53,688 nt of DNA from Algibacter_G agarivorans (lineage in GTDB: Bacteria > Bacteroidota > Bacteroidia > Flavobacteriales > Flavobacteriaceae), in the NCBI RefSeq assembly GCF_039543245.1, contig NZ_BAABJJ010000021.1, positions 1 to 53,688 of the forward strand. Direction: 5' to 3'. The number at the start of each line of letters is the position of its first letter. The first letter of the stretch is position 1. The translations under genes were made by a program, and so were the position numbers. The notes under the pieces were generated by a model that saw only the letters and a program-made list of their open reading frames with translations, did not search any database and was not told the DNA's origin. Shown piece by piece: positions 35,535 to 42,429 of this stretch.

Positions 35535-35664
35535 CACCGTGTATAAAAAATTGCTATTTTTAGCTTAAACAATGTTAGTTGCTTTGCTTGCATGCATCTG
35601 ATTTTCCTTCGGAAAATCCTCGCACACAAGCACGCAACTTTCCATACACATAAACGTTGCAAAA
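35527..35664 (+). repeat. attC-like site 2
   Basis: Left arm GCAGGTAACACCGTGTATAA is complementary at its outer nine bases to the cassette start GTTACCTGC at 34742. Right arm CCATACACATAAACGTTGC. The central hairpin is GATTTTCC-TTCG-GGAAAATC. Confidence 0.8.
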
Positions 35665-35709
35665 CATTTACCGAGTATGAATGAGAGAGAACGCGATAAA
35701 CCGAAATTA

Positions 35710-36180
35710 ATGTCTAAAAAGATGAATAAATTATTAATCATTCCTATTTTACTTTTTTGTTGCAATTTATTTTCTCAACAAGTTCAATCTAACACATCAA
35801 AAACCAATGTGAATATTTCTGAACAAAGAGAATTAAATTTAAAGCCAGAATCCACAATAATTAATGTGCCTCTTGAATCTGATTTATCTAAATATAAAAA
35901 AATTGTTTTGAGTATTATGGGAGCTAATTACAGTATAAATAAAAATCGTGTTCCTCAAGCTATAAGACAATCCAAATTTATTTTGGAAAAAAAGAATTTC
36001 AAAAAAGGTAAAACTAAAATGAAAGAAGATACATTATATTTATTTTGGACTTGTTCCAAAGAATATGATGACATAACAACCACTTTAGTGATTAGAGACT
36101 ATAATTTCAAAGTTTTGTATAGTGCCACTTATACAAATATTGGAACTTCCAAAATACTATCATTTATTATGAGCATTTAA
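35710..36180 (+). CDS. Cassette 3 exported protein, unknown function
   Basis: 156 residues from the ATG at 35710; ATGs at 35677 and 35722 are also possible. A signal peptide (KKMNKLLIIPILLFCCNLFSQQ) is clear, so the product leaves the cytoplasm. It could be cut after FSQ, or be a lipoprotein with the double cysteine. The mature part has a beta-rich look (KIVLSIMGANYSI, TLYLFWTCSKEYDDITTTLVIRDYNFKVLYSATY). No family is recognised. First gene of a multi-gene cassette; the next starts four bases after its stop. Confidence 0.6.
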   Translation: MSKKMNKLLIIPILLFCCNLFSQQVQSNTSKTNVNISEQRELNLKPESTIINVPLESDLSKYKKIVLSIMGANYSINKNRVPQAIRQSKFILEKKNFKKGKTKMKEDTLYLFWTCSKEYDDITTTLVIRDYNFKVLYSATYTNIGTSKILSFIMSI

Positions 36181-36184
36181 AAAT

Positions 36185-36493
36185 ATGAATGAGAAAAAAA
36201 ATATTAAAACAATTTGCGAAGCAATTTCTAAACATAAATTAATTCAGTTTAAATACAAGGGGCTTCCAAAAGTTGTTGAGCCTTATTTGATAGGAGAACA
36301 TGAGGACAACGGAAATATTGTGTTAAGGGCATTTTCAGTTGGAGGCAAAAGTAAAAGCACAAATGTGTTAGGGTGGAAGTTTTACGACTTAACCCATATA
36401 GTCGAGTTAACAATACGTATTGAAGATATTAAAATAAAGAAAGATTATAACCCAAATGACAGGGATATATCAAGAATCATTTGCAGAATTTAA
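36185..36493 (+). CDS. Small WYL-domain-like protein
   Basis: 102 residues. The pattern I..AI..HKLIQFKYKG, followed by VEPYLIGEHEDNGNIVLRAF and GWKFYDLTHI, fits a single WYL domain without its usual HTH. WYL domains bind nucleic acid or nucleotides and control defence and CRISPR genes in many bacteria. The end YNPNDRDISRIICRI recurs in small stand-alone relatives, as I recall. Its tail overlaps the tail of a small minus-strand gene by 24 bases. Confidence 0.5.
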   Translation: MNEKKNIKTICEAISKHKLIQFKYKGLPKVVEPYLIGEHEDNGNIVLRAFSVGGKSKSTNVLGWKFYDLTHIVELTIRIEDIKIKKDYNPNDRDISRIICRI

Positions 36494-36643
36494 CCTATTC
36501 CAAGTTTTTAAGTATTCTAATATTTCGTCATCGTTATGTGTATCGCCAATAGAGCCAATAATAGAAAGAATATCGGACTTTCCTCCCAAATTCTCTATAA
36601 CCTTATATATTTGACTAATAATTTCGGATTTTAAAACTGACAT
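36470..36643 (-). CDS. Small conserved-looking protein, minus strand in cassette 3
   Basis: 57 residues from the ATG at 36641-36643; a longer start 18 codons upstream reads through palindromic DNA and looks artificial. The product (EIISQIYKVIENLGGKSDILSIIGSIGDTHNDDEILEYLKTWN, given here in part) has the balanced composition of a real acidic helical protein. I remember similar short proteins in Bacteroidota with an IGSxGDTxDDEExL sequence. No function known. One of few genes in the array opposed to its direction. Confidence 0.45.
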   Translation of the reverse strand: MSVLKSEIISQIYKVIENLGGKSDILSIIGSIGDTHNDDEILEYLKTWNRLNSANDS

Positions 36644-36654
36644 AATATAACTTT

Positions 36655-36695
36655 CGACTGACCTTAGCAGTGCGCAACTGTTGCGTGCGACTGAC
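36655..36695. repeat. Short palindrome, possible collapsed cassette site
   Basis: CGCAAC-T-GTTGCG (36673-36685) is a bare AAC/GTT pair with nothing between, flanked by two copies of CGACTGAC (36655-36662 and 36688-36695). It lies between two genes of cassette 3, where a cassette boundary could once have been. Confidence 0.3.
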
Positions 36696-36727
36696 AAATT
36701 AAACGCTTAATAAATAATAAAATATTA

Positions 36728-37219
36728 ATGGATTCAAACATAATAGGAATAGTAAGTATTATAGCGATATTGGTTTCTCCTTTAATAGCTGTTCAAGTAA
36801 CACGTTATCTCGACGAGAAAAAGGCGGAAAAAACACGTCAAATGGAAATTTATCGGGTTTTAATGGGGCAACGCGGACTTCTTCCTCGCACGGATGAATA
36901 TCTAATCGCTTTAAATCAAATTGTAGTTGTTTTTCATAAAGCGCAATCTGTTCTGACAGCGTATAAGGAACTCTACAAGTCAACCGCACCAAATTCTCCT
37001 GAGCTTTCAGACAGTGGGAGGTATTTAATAATCCTATTACGGAAGATGGCTGAACATTTGAATATTGACAATCTTCAAGACTTGGACATTGACAATTATT
37101 ATTCTCCTCAAACGAGGGCTGATAGTCAATTGTTGGTCGGAACTTATTACCAAGAATTTTTAAGAGTTTTACAAAATTCCGAACACTTAGGAAAGAAAAG
37201 AAACGATGAAACAAAATAA
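36728..37219 (+). CDS. Membrane-anchored protein, DUF6680-like
   Basis: 163 residues. One N-terminal membrane helix (IIGIVSIIAILVSPLIAVQV) is followed by a soluble helical domain beginning with YLDEKKAEKTRQMEIYRVLMGQRG. It contains many residues typical of the small family I recall as DUF6680, widespread in mobile DNA. No function is known. Last gene of cassette 3, ending eight bases before the attC-like site. The long open frame on the opposite strand is a by-product of its codon use. Confidence 0.6.
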   Translation: MDSNIIGIVSIIAILVSPLIAVQVTRYLDEKKAEKTRQMEIYRVLMGQRGLLPRTDEYLIALNQIVVVFHKAQSVLTAYKELYKSTAPNSPELSDSGRYLIILLRKMAEHLNIDNLQDLDIDNYYSPQTRADSQLLVGTYYQEFLRVLQNSEHLGKKRNDETK

Positions 37220-37226
37220 AAAACGA

Positions 37227-37361
37227 TTTTGCAACAACGTGTATAAATAATTTTCGCTTCGTGCCTTAATCTATTTACTGCATCCTTGCATTGTGTATTT
37301 TTAGCCGAAAGTTAGAGAAAACCAACCCAAAAACTATTCATACACAAACCCGTTGTATGTA
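37227..37361 (+). repeat. attC-like site 3
   Basis: Left arm TTTTGCAACAACGTGTATAA, the outer nine bases complementary to GTTGCAAAA at 35656. Right arm TCATACACAAACCCGTTGT. Stem GTGTAT/ATACAC. Confidence 0.8.
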
Positions 37362-37372
37362 ATTAAAAAAAA

Positions 37373-38047
37373 ATGAACAAAGAAATATTCATAACACAGT
37401 TGAACAAAATTATAGAGGAATTTAATAAGACAGTTCCTCAATCTAAATATACAGATTTAAGAGACTTACCTTTAGAAAAGAAAACAGTTCTAATCGGAAA
37501 ATGCAAAGCTGCAGTTGTTCGAATTAGCGGATTGAATTCTGAATACAACAAGGAAGTTTTAAGAATATTAGAGAAAGATGGAGTGATGGTTGGTTCTAGG
37601 TTAAGACAAATCATTGGAATTATTATCGCATTAAAAGATGACCTTGAAAATGATTATTTAAAATCAGTAGCTGAACTAATTCATTCTGAAGTATTTGCTG
37701 ACTATTTGGAAATGGCTTCATACTTGCTATCAGAAGGATATAAAGACGCTTCTGCTGTTATTGTAGGAAGTACGCTTGAATCACATCTTAAGAAACTTTG
37801 TGATAAAGTTTCAATCGATACTACTTTCACGAATGGAAAAGGAAAAGAAGTCTCAAAAAAGGCTGATACTATAAATTCAGAATTAGCCAAAGCTGGAGTA
37901 TATAATAAAATGTATCAAAAGCAAATTACTGCATGGATGGATTTAAAAAATAATGCTGCACACGGAAATTATGGAGAATATGAAGTCGCTGAAGTGAAAC
38001 TTATGATTTCTGGAATTAATCATTTTATCATTCAATACCCTGCTTAA
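37373..38047 (+). CDS. Cassette 4 protein with HEPN-like C-terminal domain
   Basis: 224 residues, cytoplasmic and mostly helical. The C-terminal half (from about 120: SYLLSEGYKDASAVIVGSTLESHLKKLC) leads to WMDLKNNAAHGNYGEYE, which has the shape of the HEPN active-site motif (RxxxxH). The arginine, however, is replaced by lysine/asparagine. HEPN proteins are often RNases in toxin-antitoxin and anti-phage systems; without the Arg this one may be inactive or only a binding module. Sole gene of its cassette, with no obvious nucleotidyltransferase partner. Confidence 0.6.
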   Translation: MNKEIFITQLNKIIEEFNKTVPQSKYTDLRDLPLEKKTVLIGKCKAAVVRISGLNSEYNKEVLRILEKDGVMVGSRLRQIIGIIIALKDDLENDYLKSVAELIHSEVFADYLEMASYLLSEGYKDASAVIVGSTLESHLKKLCDKVSIDTTFTNGKGKEVSKKADTINSELAKAGVYNKMYQKQITAWMDLKNNAAHGNYGEYEVAEVKLMISGINHFIIQYPA

Positions 38048-38053
38048 AATAAC

Positions 38054-38193
38054 TACATACAACAAAGTACTGTGGTAAAAAATAGCGGTATAAACGCTTA
38101 AATAAAAGAAAATGAATAAATTAAAGGTCTGTTATAATCCGAATGGTAAGTGCGTAAAATCCGCTACTTTTCATATACAAGACCGTTGGCTGC
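38054..38193 (+). repeat. attC-like site 4 (mismatched arms)
   Basis: The outer ten bases TACATACAAC are complementary to GTTGTATGTA at 37352. The inner stem TAGCGG/CCGCTA pairs. The outer stem does not: the left arm has GTGGTAA but the right arm has CATATACAAG. The first 22 bases from AAC are the same as in site 6. A chimera formed by recombination is likely. Confidence 0.75.
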
Positions 38194-38243
38194 AAATGGA
38201 GGGCATCAGATACAATGTTAGTAAACTTTAAAAAATATTTAAT

Positions 38244-38882
38244 ATGAGAACAGTATTACTTTTAATGATTATTCTTGTAGGAAAAACTGCATTTACGCAG
38301 GAGGTAAAAATGTGTGAGGTAAAAGAAATTCCTCAACCTCTTGAGTGGATAATAAAACCTGATAGCTTTAATATTCAGAATGGAACAATTGAAATAAGTG
38401 CAGGCCCCAACACGAATATGTTTTATGCACCTCATGGACATTTCAATCAAAGTAATATGCCAAAGTTAGTATTTAGGCCAGATAGTAATTTTGTATTTAG
38501 CGCAAATGCATTGGCAGAGCATAAATCTAAATGGGAAGCAGCGATGCTTATTGTGTATATTGATGAAAATTACTGGGCTAAATTTTGTTTTGAAAACGAG
38601 GCTCCTTCTAAAAATCGGATGGTTACAGTTGTTACCAACGAGGTGTCAGACGATGCCTATTCCGATTACGTTGAGGGCAATTCGGTTTATATGCAAATAT
38701 CAAAAAAAGGAAGGCAAATTGTATTCTCCTATTCGCTTGATAGTAAAAAATGGATAGGAATTAGATATTTCAGGTTAGATTCTGAAAAGCCAATAAAAAT
38801 TGGTTTTGCATCTCAATCACCTATTGGTAATGGATTAACTTCAGTCTTTTCCGAAATAAAGTATAATGCAATTTCAAAATGA
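38244..38882 (+). CDS. DUF1349 concanavalin-like domain protein, exported
   Basis: 212 residues with a signal peptide ending in TAFTQE. The rest is one DUF1349 domain (YesU-like jelly roll). The sequence runs through LEWIIKPDSFNIQNGTIEI, FVFSANALAEHKSKWEAAMLIVYIDENYWAKF and KKWIGIRYFRLDSEKPIKIGFASQSP, the usual spacing of that fold. Such proteins bind or act on sugars; no catalytic residues can be assigned. Sole gene of cassette 5. Confidence 0.75.
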   Translation: MRTVLLLMIILVGKTAFTQEVKMCEVKEIPQPLEWIIKPDSFNIQNGTIEISAGPNTNMFYAPHGHFNQSNMPKLVFRPDSNFVFSANALAEHKSKWEAAMLIVYIDENYWAKFCFENEAPSKNRMVTVVTNEVSDDAYSDYVEGNSVYMQISKKGRQIVFSYSLDSKKWIGIRYFRLDSEKPIKIGFASQSPIGNGLTSVFSEIKYNAISK

Positions 38883-38927
38883 TTTACCATTGTAAATAGA
38901 AAGAATATTATTTGACACGGAACACCA

Positions 38928-39064
38928 GCAGCCAACACGCGGTAAAAAACATTGCGCGAAAAGTGCTAAATTTGAACGACATAACATTTAATAAACGGTG
39001 TAGCGATTTGATAGGTTTGAGCTCCGAAATGCGCAACGATTTCTTACCGCCAACCGTTAGCCTT
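38928..39064 (+). repeat. attC-like site 5
   Basis: Left arm GCAGCCAACACGCGGTAA is complementary at its outer nine bases to GTTGGCTGC at 38185. Right arm TTACCGCCAACCGTTAGC. The stem here is GCGGTAA/TTACCGC, where other sites have GTGTAT/ATACAC. The inner stem is TTGCGC/GCGCAA. Confidence 0.8.
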
Positions 39065-39209
39065 CATTAAAAATACTTACCCTATATTTTATAACTTAAG
39101 ATTTTAACTTCATAGTTGATATAGAAGTACACGTGAACATCCCAGATTTTATGATTTATATCATTTATTTCTAATCAAAAATTGGCTAAATTAATTATTA
39201 TTTAAAGCC
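39065..39209. other. Leader of the cassette 6 gene
   Basis: 145 bases without a gene between site 5 and the repeat-protein gene. AT-rich, with no exact TAnnTTTG; a promoter may be present but cannot be placed. Confidence 0.4.
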
Positions 39210-40370
39210 ATGAAAAATTCCATTTTATTTATTCTAATAAGTCTACTAACTTTTAATTTGTTAAATTCTCAAAATGAAATCCATTTATCAAAAGTTGAGG
39301 TAGAAGACGTTAACGGCCAATTTATATATCTTTTGAATGGAGAAAAATTGAACGGTATTATTTATCATAATCATCCAAATAACAAGCTAAAAGTAAAATT
39401 TCATGTAAAAAATGGATTAAAAGAAGGTCCATCACAAGAGTATTATAGTAATGGTCAATTAAAAGTTAAAACATCATTTAAGGACGGTCAACAAAGTGGA
39501 CTTTACGAGAGCTACTTTGAAAATGGACAACTTCATGCAAGATATATATGGAAAGACATTTCACCAGATGGTATTTCTGAAGAATATTACGATAATGGTA
39601 ATTTACATTTCAAATTTATCTGGAAGGATGGTTCACCCCAAGACACGATAAAATCATTTTTCAAGAATGGCCAATTAAAAGATCTTGTCATATACAAGGA
39701 CGGTAAACGCGAAGGTTTATATGAAGAATATTATGAAAACGGACAATTACTCGAAACGTTTGTGTATAAAGCGGGTGAAATTAATGGACCCTATACTGCA
39801 TATTTTGAAAATGGTCAATTAAAAGAGGAATCAAATTATAAGGAAGGGAAAATAGATGGCTCTGCTAAGGGGTATTATGAGAATGGACAATTGGAGGAAG
39901 TATCGACGTATAAAGCCGGAGTTAGGAATGGTTCATTGCTTAAGTATTATAACGATGGACAATTGTTCGCTAAAACTACTTATAAAAATGGCAAGCTAAA
40001 TGGACACTTTGAAACCTATTTTGAAAACGGTAAATTAAACATAAGAGCAAATTTTATCAACGATATAAAAGACGGGATCTATGAAACTTATCATGAAAAT
40101 GGCAACTCAAAATTGAAAGGAAATTACATTAATGGAGAAAAGAATGGTGTCTTTGAAATATATTTTGAAAACGGTGAATTGTCATGGATTCAAACCTATA
40201 AAAATGACAAATTGAATGGACGTTGTGATAGTTACTATGAAAACGGTAAAATTATGAAGAAAGGAAACTTTAAAGATGGCTTAAAAGATGGACTTTTCGA
40301 GAATTATAATAAAAAAGGAAAATTGACAAAAAAAGTAATCTACAAAGATGATAAAGAAATCAAAGGATAA
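39210..40370 (+). CDS. Exported YwqK/MORN-type repeat protein
   Basis: 386 residues with a signal peptide (MKNSILFILISLLTFNLLNSQ). About 13 repeats of roughly 23 residues follow the pattern YYENGQLKEESNYKEGKIDG, the repeat of YwqK-like 'toxin-antitoxin antitoxin' annotations and related to MORN motifs. Such repeats form long beta-hairpin ladders and probably bind partner proteins or membranes. The antitoxin role is known only for B. subtilis YwqK. No toxin gene accompanies it. Sole gene of cassette 6, ending 14 bases before a damaged attC-like site. Confidence 0.8.
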   Translation: MKNSILFILISLLTFNLLNSQNEIHLSKVEVEDVNGQFIYLLNGEKLNGIIYHNHPNNKLKVKFHVKNGLKEGPSQEYYSNGQLKVKTSFKDGQQSGLYESYFENGQLHARYIWKDISPDGISEEYYDNGNLHFKFIWKDGSPQDTIKSFFKNGQLKDLVIYKDGKREGLYEEYYENGQLLETFVYKAGEINGPYTAYFENGQLKEESNYKEGKIDGSAKGYYENGQLEEVSTYKAGVRNGSLLKYYNDGQLFAKTTYKNGKLNGHFETYFENGKLNIRANFINDIKDGIYETYHENGNSKLKGNYINGEKNGVFEIYFENGELSWIQTYKNDKLNGRCDSYYENGKIMKKGNFKDGLKDGLFENYNKKGKLTKKVIYKDDKEIKG

Positions 40371-40384
40371 ACTCAAACTAACGA

Positions 40385-40412
40385 AAGGCTAACAAAGTAC
40401 TGTGGTAAAAAA
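40385..40412 (+). repeat. attC-like site 6, left part only
   Basis: AAGGCTAAC is complementary to GTTAGCCTT at 39056, and AAAGTACTGTGGTAAAAAAC follows as in site 4. The right half is missing; the IS110 copy begins within the next bases. Confidence 0.7.
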
Positions 40413-40426
40413 CAAGTAAAAATTCA

Positions 40427-41399
40427 TTAATTTTTCACTAAAGTACTTTTATATTCACCATCATATATTAATCCTGATTTAGCGATAGCAAAGGCCTGTT
40501 TTAGCAACTTATTACAGACAGCTATTAATGCTAATTTTTTACTCTTTCCTTTGGCTACTATTCGCTCATAAAGATCACGGCAAGATTTGTTGTATTTACA
40601 AGCATTAAAACTGCACATAAATAATAAATTTCTCAGTTTCTGATTCCCTATTTTACTAATTCTTGGTCGTCCGTTTACACTACTTCCACTTTGTCTAATT
40701 ACTGGAGTTAAACCAGCATAACTACATAATTCGCTTGCGCTTGTAAAACGATAAAAGCCACCTGTTAAAACCACTAACATAATTGCTGTTTTAGGACCAA
40801 TACCTGGAATAGTTTTCAAACGCGTTAACAAATCTTGATGTACTTGTTTTACCAAAACCAATAACTTATCTTCTAAGGTTTTTATCTCTTTCTCAAGATG
40901 CTTTAAACTACGTTTTAAGGATCTCAAAACATCTTTACTTGGATGTCCTAAAACTGCTTCACCATGTAATTTGTTTTTTGCACATAGTGCTTTTTTTTGT
41001 ATATACAGAAAGGGTTCTAACGATTTGAAGACATTCTATTTCGTTTTTAGAATTACCTTGCCATAACTTTAATTCAACCTGCTCTGCATAATCACATATA
41101 AGTTTAGAATCGCTCTTATCTGTCTTAATTTTTGACAACCTCATCTGTATAAAACGTTTTACAGCTAATGGATTTTCTACAGATACTTTTATACCTGATT
41201 CTAGCAAATGATAAGCCAACTGATAATGATAATAACCTGTAGCTTCCATTACACAATGGCTATCACAATTTAAGAGTTTTGTAAACTTCTTAAAGCCAAA
41301 TTCATTGTTTTTAAACTGATAATAATTACCATCAGAATCGGTAACATCGAAAACTAAATGACTGATGTCAAGTCCAAAATATTTAATATCTTTATTCAT
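40427..41399 (-). pseudogene. IS110 transposase split by a frameshift at an A8 run
   Basis: The N-terminal part (146 codons from 41399) has the RuvC-like DEDD fold: FGLDISHLVFDV, VMEATGYYH, KTDKSDSKLICDYA. The C-terminal part (to 40427) has the transposase_20 region: LKTIPGIGPKTAIMLVV, SELCSYAGLTPVIRQSG, IGNQKLRNLLFMCSFNA. The two frames join if one base is changed at the run of eight A (plus strand T8, 40991-40998), giving the usual KKALCAKNKLHGEAVLGH. It is either a dead copy or made by slippage at that run. Combined length is near the normal 320 residues. Confidence 0.8.
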
Positions 41400-41592
41400 A
41401 AGAAACTATTTTTTGAAAGGACAACCTACGCGAGTTTCAACGACTTAAAATCGAGGTCTAAAAAGCCTCATAGAACTGTACGAAATCTGTGTAGAAAAGA
41501 GAGGGGATTTTCAATGTTGACGAAGTCTTAAGCTTCTGCGTGTATAATAACCTTATTCCTCTCTTTTGTCTTTTCTGTTTATTTGTTAAATG
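41400..41592 (-). ncRNA. Candidate bridge RNA region of the IS110 copy
   Basis: The non-coding stretch upstream of the transposase contains a 10-bp stem (AAAAGAGAGG at 41495-41504 with CCTCTCTTTT at 41558-41567) enclosing an inner hairpin (GAAG...CTTC) and a loop. The loop sequence CGTGTATAAT (41539-41548) equals the left arm of the attC-like site at 41614-41623. In IS110 bridge RNAs a loop of this kind pairs with the target site. The RNA itself is inferred, not recognised by family. Confidence 0.4.
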
Positions 41593-41739
41593 TAATAAAA
41601 GACAAACTTAAGACGTGTATAATTAATGGCTTGGTCACTGCCGACTTACGAACATTCCTGCGGAATATTCTATCTGTGATTTATTTGCTAAATTAGGTGC
41701 TTAATCACGCAACTAACCATACACAACAGCGTTGGCAAC
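41593..41739 (+). repeat. attC-like site 7 with remnant of a cassette end
   Basis: 41593-41612 reads as the end of a gene (NKRQT and stop) and is repeated at 698-717. The site follows: left arm ACGTGTATAATTAATGGC with AAG in place of the leading AAC, right arm CCATACACAACAGCGTTGGC. A central hairpin is built on ATTCCTGCGGAAT. The middle is shared with site 1 (CTATCTGTGATTTATTTGCT). It probably closed a cassette largely deleted by the IS event. Confidence 0.65.
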
Positions 41740-41756
41740 AAGCCAAAATAATATTT

Positions 41757-41796
41757 TACCGAACGTTTGGTAATTTTATTTTTATTCGTATATTTG
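41757..41796 (+). promoter_or_regulatory. TetR operator and promoter of the stress operon
   Basis: The palindrome TACCGAACGTTTGGTA (41757-41772) overlaps the -33 TTG (41767-41769). The -7 element TATATTTG (41789-41796) follows at 19 bases. Transcription would begin at about the start codon (41801), giving a leaderless or nearly leaderless mRNA. A repressor bound at the palindrome would block the promoter. Confidence 0.75.
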
Positions 41797-41800
41797 CCCT

Positions 41801-42364
41801 ATGAGACCACAAAAAGTTTTAGATAACGATATGTATTCTGCTTTGACCAAAGTGTTCAGAGAAAAAGGATATGAAGGCGCAAGCCTTAATGAAATATCTG
41901 ATGCTACAGGGTTAAAAAAAGCTAGTTTGTATCACAGATTTCCAGAGGGTAAAAAACAAATGGCAGAAGCTGTATTTAACTATATAGATAAATGGGTTGA
42001 AATAAAAATATTCGGTGCCTTAATAAATAACACACTCACACCAGATCAAAGATTAAACGAAAGTATAAATAATATTAAAGAGTTATATAATGGCGGTGAA
42101 GATTCCTGTATTTTTAGAACATTATCTATGAAAGTAGGTCTTGAATTATTTGGAAGTCGTATTAAAAATGGCATGGAACAATGGATTCATCATTTCAAGG
42201 AACTTGGATTAGCTTTTGGACAATCTAAAGAAGTAGCGAAAAGCAATGCTGTACAAAATTTGATTGATATTCAAGGAAGTCTAATCGTCTCTGAAGGACT
42301 TAAAGATTTAACTATTTTTGAAAACACATTAAAAACAATTAAAAATCGCTATAATAAAGAGTAG
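41801..42364 (+). CDS. TetR/AcrR-family repressor
   Basis: 187 residues. The N-terminal helix-turn-helix is clear: FREKGYEGASLNEISDATGLKKASLYHRFPEGKKQM (quoted in part). The C-terminal ligand domain begins near residue 60. The length and the PEGKKQMAEAV end of the HTH resemble the TetR branch that controls responses to electrophiles and solvents. Palindromes with the core TACCGAACG lie both before this gene and between it and the next, so it likely represses itself and the following operon. Start codon is at the predicted transcription start. Confidence 0.88.
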   Translation: MRPQKVLDNDMYSALTKVFREKGYEGASLNEISDATGLKKASLYHRFPEGKKQMAEAVFNYIDKWVEIKIFGALINNTLTPDQRLNESINNIKELYNGGEDSCIFRTLSMKVGLELFGSRIKNGMEQWIHHFKELGLAFGQSKEVAKSNAVQNLIDIQGSLIVSEGLKDLTIFENTLKTIKNRYNKE

Positions 42365-42383
42365 TTTTTTTTAACTAAAATAT

Positions 42384-42403
42384 TTACCGAACGGTCGGTA
42401 AAT
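42384..42403 (+). promoter_or_regulatory. Second TetR operator, before the AhpD-like gene
   Basis: TTTACCGAACGGTCGGTAAA has perfect 8-base arms TTTACCGA/TCGGTAAA and shares TACCGAACG with the operator at 41757. It lies 27 bases before the next start codon, so the downstream genes may have their own regulated promoter. Confidence 0.75.
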
Positions 42404-42429
42404 TACTAATAATTATAAATTTTACAAAA

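Larger units (their letters stand above)
40413..41592 (-). mobile_element. IS110-family insertion sequence (ends approximate)
   Basis: A transposase of the DEDD type is encoded on the minus strand, with a very short non-coding end on the left and about 190-210 non-coding bases upstream of the transposase on the right. This is the layout of the IS110 group, in which the long end encodes the bridge RNA. The exact ends cannot be fixed because these elements lack clear inverted repeats. It occupies the place of the right half of site 6 and the body of a following cassette. Confidence 0.75.

Noticed and set aside
36759..37214. 151-codon open frame on the minus strand opposite the DUF6680-like gene
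   Set aside because: It lies wholly within a gene with a membrane helix and normal composition. Its product is low in recognisable structure and mirrors the codons of the plus strand.
41593..41613. Terminal inverted repeat of the IS110 copy
   Set aside because: The 21-base repeat occurs again only at 698, not at the other IS end, and reads as a gene end. IS110 elements usually lack such repeats.
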